Source: Halothiobacillus neapolitanus (GTDB lineage Bacteria; Pseudomonadota; Gammaproteobacteria; Halothiobacillales; Halothiobacillaceae). From it: DNA of 5,725 nucleotides. Position 1 is the first letter of the stretch, and every line of letters starts with the position of its first letter. Both the position numbers and the translations under genes were made by a program. Location of the stretch: NCBI GenBank assembly GCA_020722165.1, contig DYLI01000112.1, positions 1-5,725 of the forward strand, in the 5' to 3' direction. Shown piece by piece: positions 5,344 to 5,725 of the stretch. The notes beneath the pieces were generated by a model that did not search any database, was not told where the DNA came from, and was given only the letters and a program-made list of their open reading frames with translations.

Positions 5344-5596
5344 AATTTCGGATATCGCCCAAGCCCAGCTATTGCGCTTGGATAAAGCCGTTCAGCGACG
5401 TGTGCTGGATTATCTGTTGGAACGCATCGACGGCTGCAAAAACCCGCGTCATTTTGGTGAGGGGCTGAAAGCCAATCGCGCGGGCTTGTGGCGTTACCGG
5501 GTGGGCGATTACCGCGTGATTTGCGAGATTCAGGATGCGAAATTGATGGTGTTGGCCTTGTCTATTGGGCATCGGCGAGAGGTTTATCGCTCGTGA
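5327..5596 (+). CDS. relE: RelE-family toxin (mRNA interferase)
   Basis: 89 residues from TTG 5327. RelE/ParE-superfamily toxins of this branch cut mRNA in the ribosomal A site and stop translation when the antitoxin is degraded. Seen: MAWTVEISDIAQAQLLRLDK (1-20) matches the usual opening of this subfamily; helices follow in KAVQRRVLDYLLERI (20-34), then GLKANRAGLWRYRVGDYRVI (46-65), the core beta sheet with the conserved YRVGDYRV block, and SIGHRREVY (79-87), the characteristic C-terminal basic motif ending in a near-terminal tyrosine. Arg58, Arg63, Arg83 and Tyr87 are plausible RNA-contact or catalytic residues by family analogy. The start is uncertain: GTG 5321 would add two residues, giving an MSLAWTV opening. 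The gene overlaps the antitoxin by 17 nt, a normal arrangement for coupled expression. The protein appears intact, so the module is probably functional. Confidence 0.88.
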   Translation: MAWTVEISDIAQAQLLRLDKAVQRRVLDYLLERIDGCKNPRHFGEGLKANRAGLWRYRVGDYRVICEIQDAKLMVLALSIGHRREVYRS

Positions 5597-5670
5597 GTGC
5601 GTGAGCCTCAGCGGCCAAGTCGTGCTCTGCGTTATCATCGCCCGCTCAATGCAATAAATAGCGCACTACA

Positions 5671-5725
5671 CTAGTTGCACATCTTCAACTGCACGGCCTG
5701 CACCACTTCGCCATTGCTCGTGTCC
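5671..5725 (-). CDS. Possible C-terminal end of an unidentified convergent gene
   Basis: Reading the minus strand from the window edge, one frame is open to a TAG at 5671-5673 and encodes DTSNGEVVQAVQLKMCN. Its codons favour G or C at third positions, like the real genes here, and the other two minus frames look less protein-like. Seventeen residues are too few to name a family. If real, the gene is convergent with the toxin gene, with about 74 bp between the stop codons in which I see no convincing terminator. Confidence 0.3.
   Translation of the reverse strand, partial: DTSNGEVVQAVQLKMCN

Overview
The window reads as chromosomal DNA of a Gram-negative proteobacterium, most likely a betaproteobacterium. 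This rests on a clear AmpD/AmpE pair, an RpfE-type protein (COG4255-like) directly before recJ, and a G/C preference at third codon positions. A lineage near Nitrosomonadales/Gallionellaceae would fit, but that is an impression from protein style, not a proven placement.

Layout. Bases 1-423 hold the 3' part of ampD, a cytosolic anhydro-muropeptide amidase; its start lies outside the window. A 211-bp non-coding gap follows. Bases 635-4909 carry four tightly packed plus-strand genes: ampE (membrane protein), a histidine-phosphatase-family enzyme, an RpfE-type protein of unknown biochemistry, and recJ (single-strand-specific 5'-3' exonuclease). The junctions overlap by 1 nt (TAATG), 4 nt (ATGA) and 22 nt, so the four are probably one translationally coupled transcript. 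The first two genes concern cell-wall recycling, and recJ acts in DNA repair; the two middle genes have no firmly assigned substrate.

Immediately after recJ (from base 4921) lies the most unusual part of the window: five abutting, essentially perfect inverted repeats in about 161 bp. They are bounded by an imperfect terminal inverted repeat (15 of 17 positions) at 4923-4939 and 5076-5092. About four fifths of the block can be base-paired. It looks like a composite palindromic repeat or a MITE-like non-autonomous element.

The right end of that block runs into a probable promoter/operator (dyad at 5085-5108 over a TATACT -10) for a two-gene toxin-antitoxin module: a ribbon-helix-helix antitoxin (5131-5343) and an overlapping RelE-family mRNA interferase (about 5327-5596). 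Hairpin block plus toxin-antitoxin module look like an accessory insertion after the recJ operon. The last bases (5671-5725) may hold the C-terminal end of a convergent minus-strand gene, too short to identify.

No tRNA, rRNA, CRISPR array, complete insertion sequence or riboswitch was recognised.
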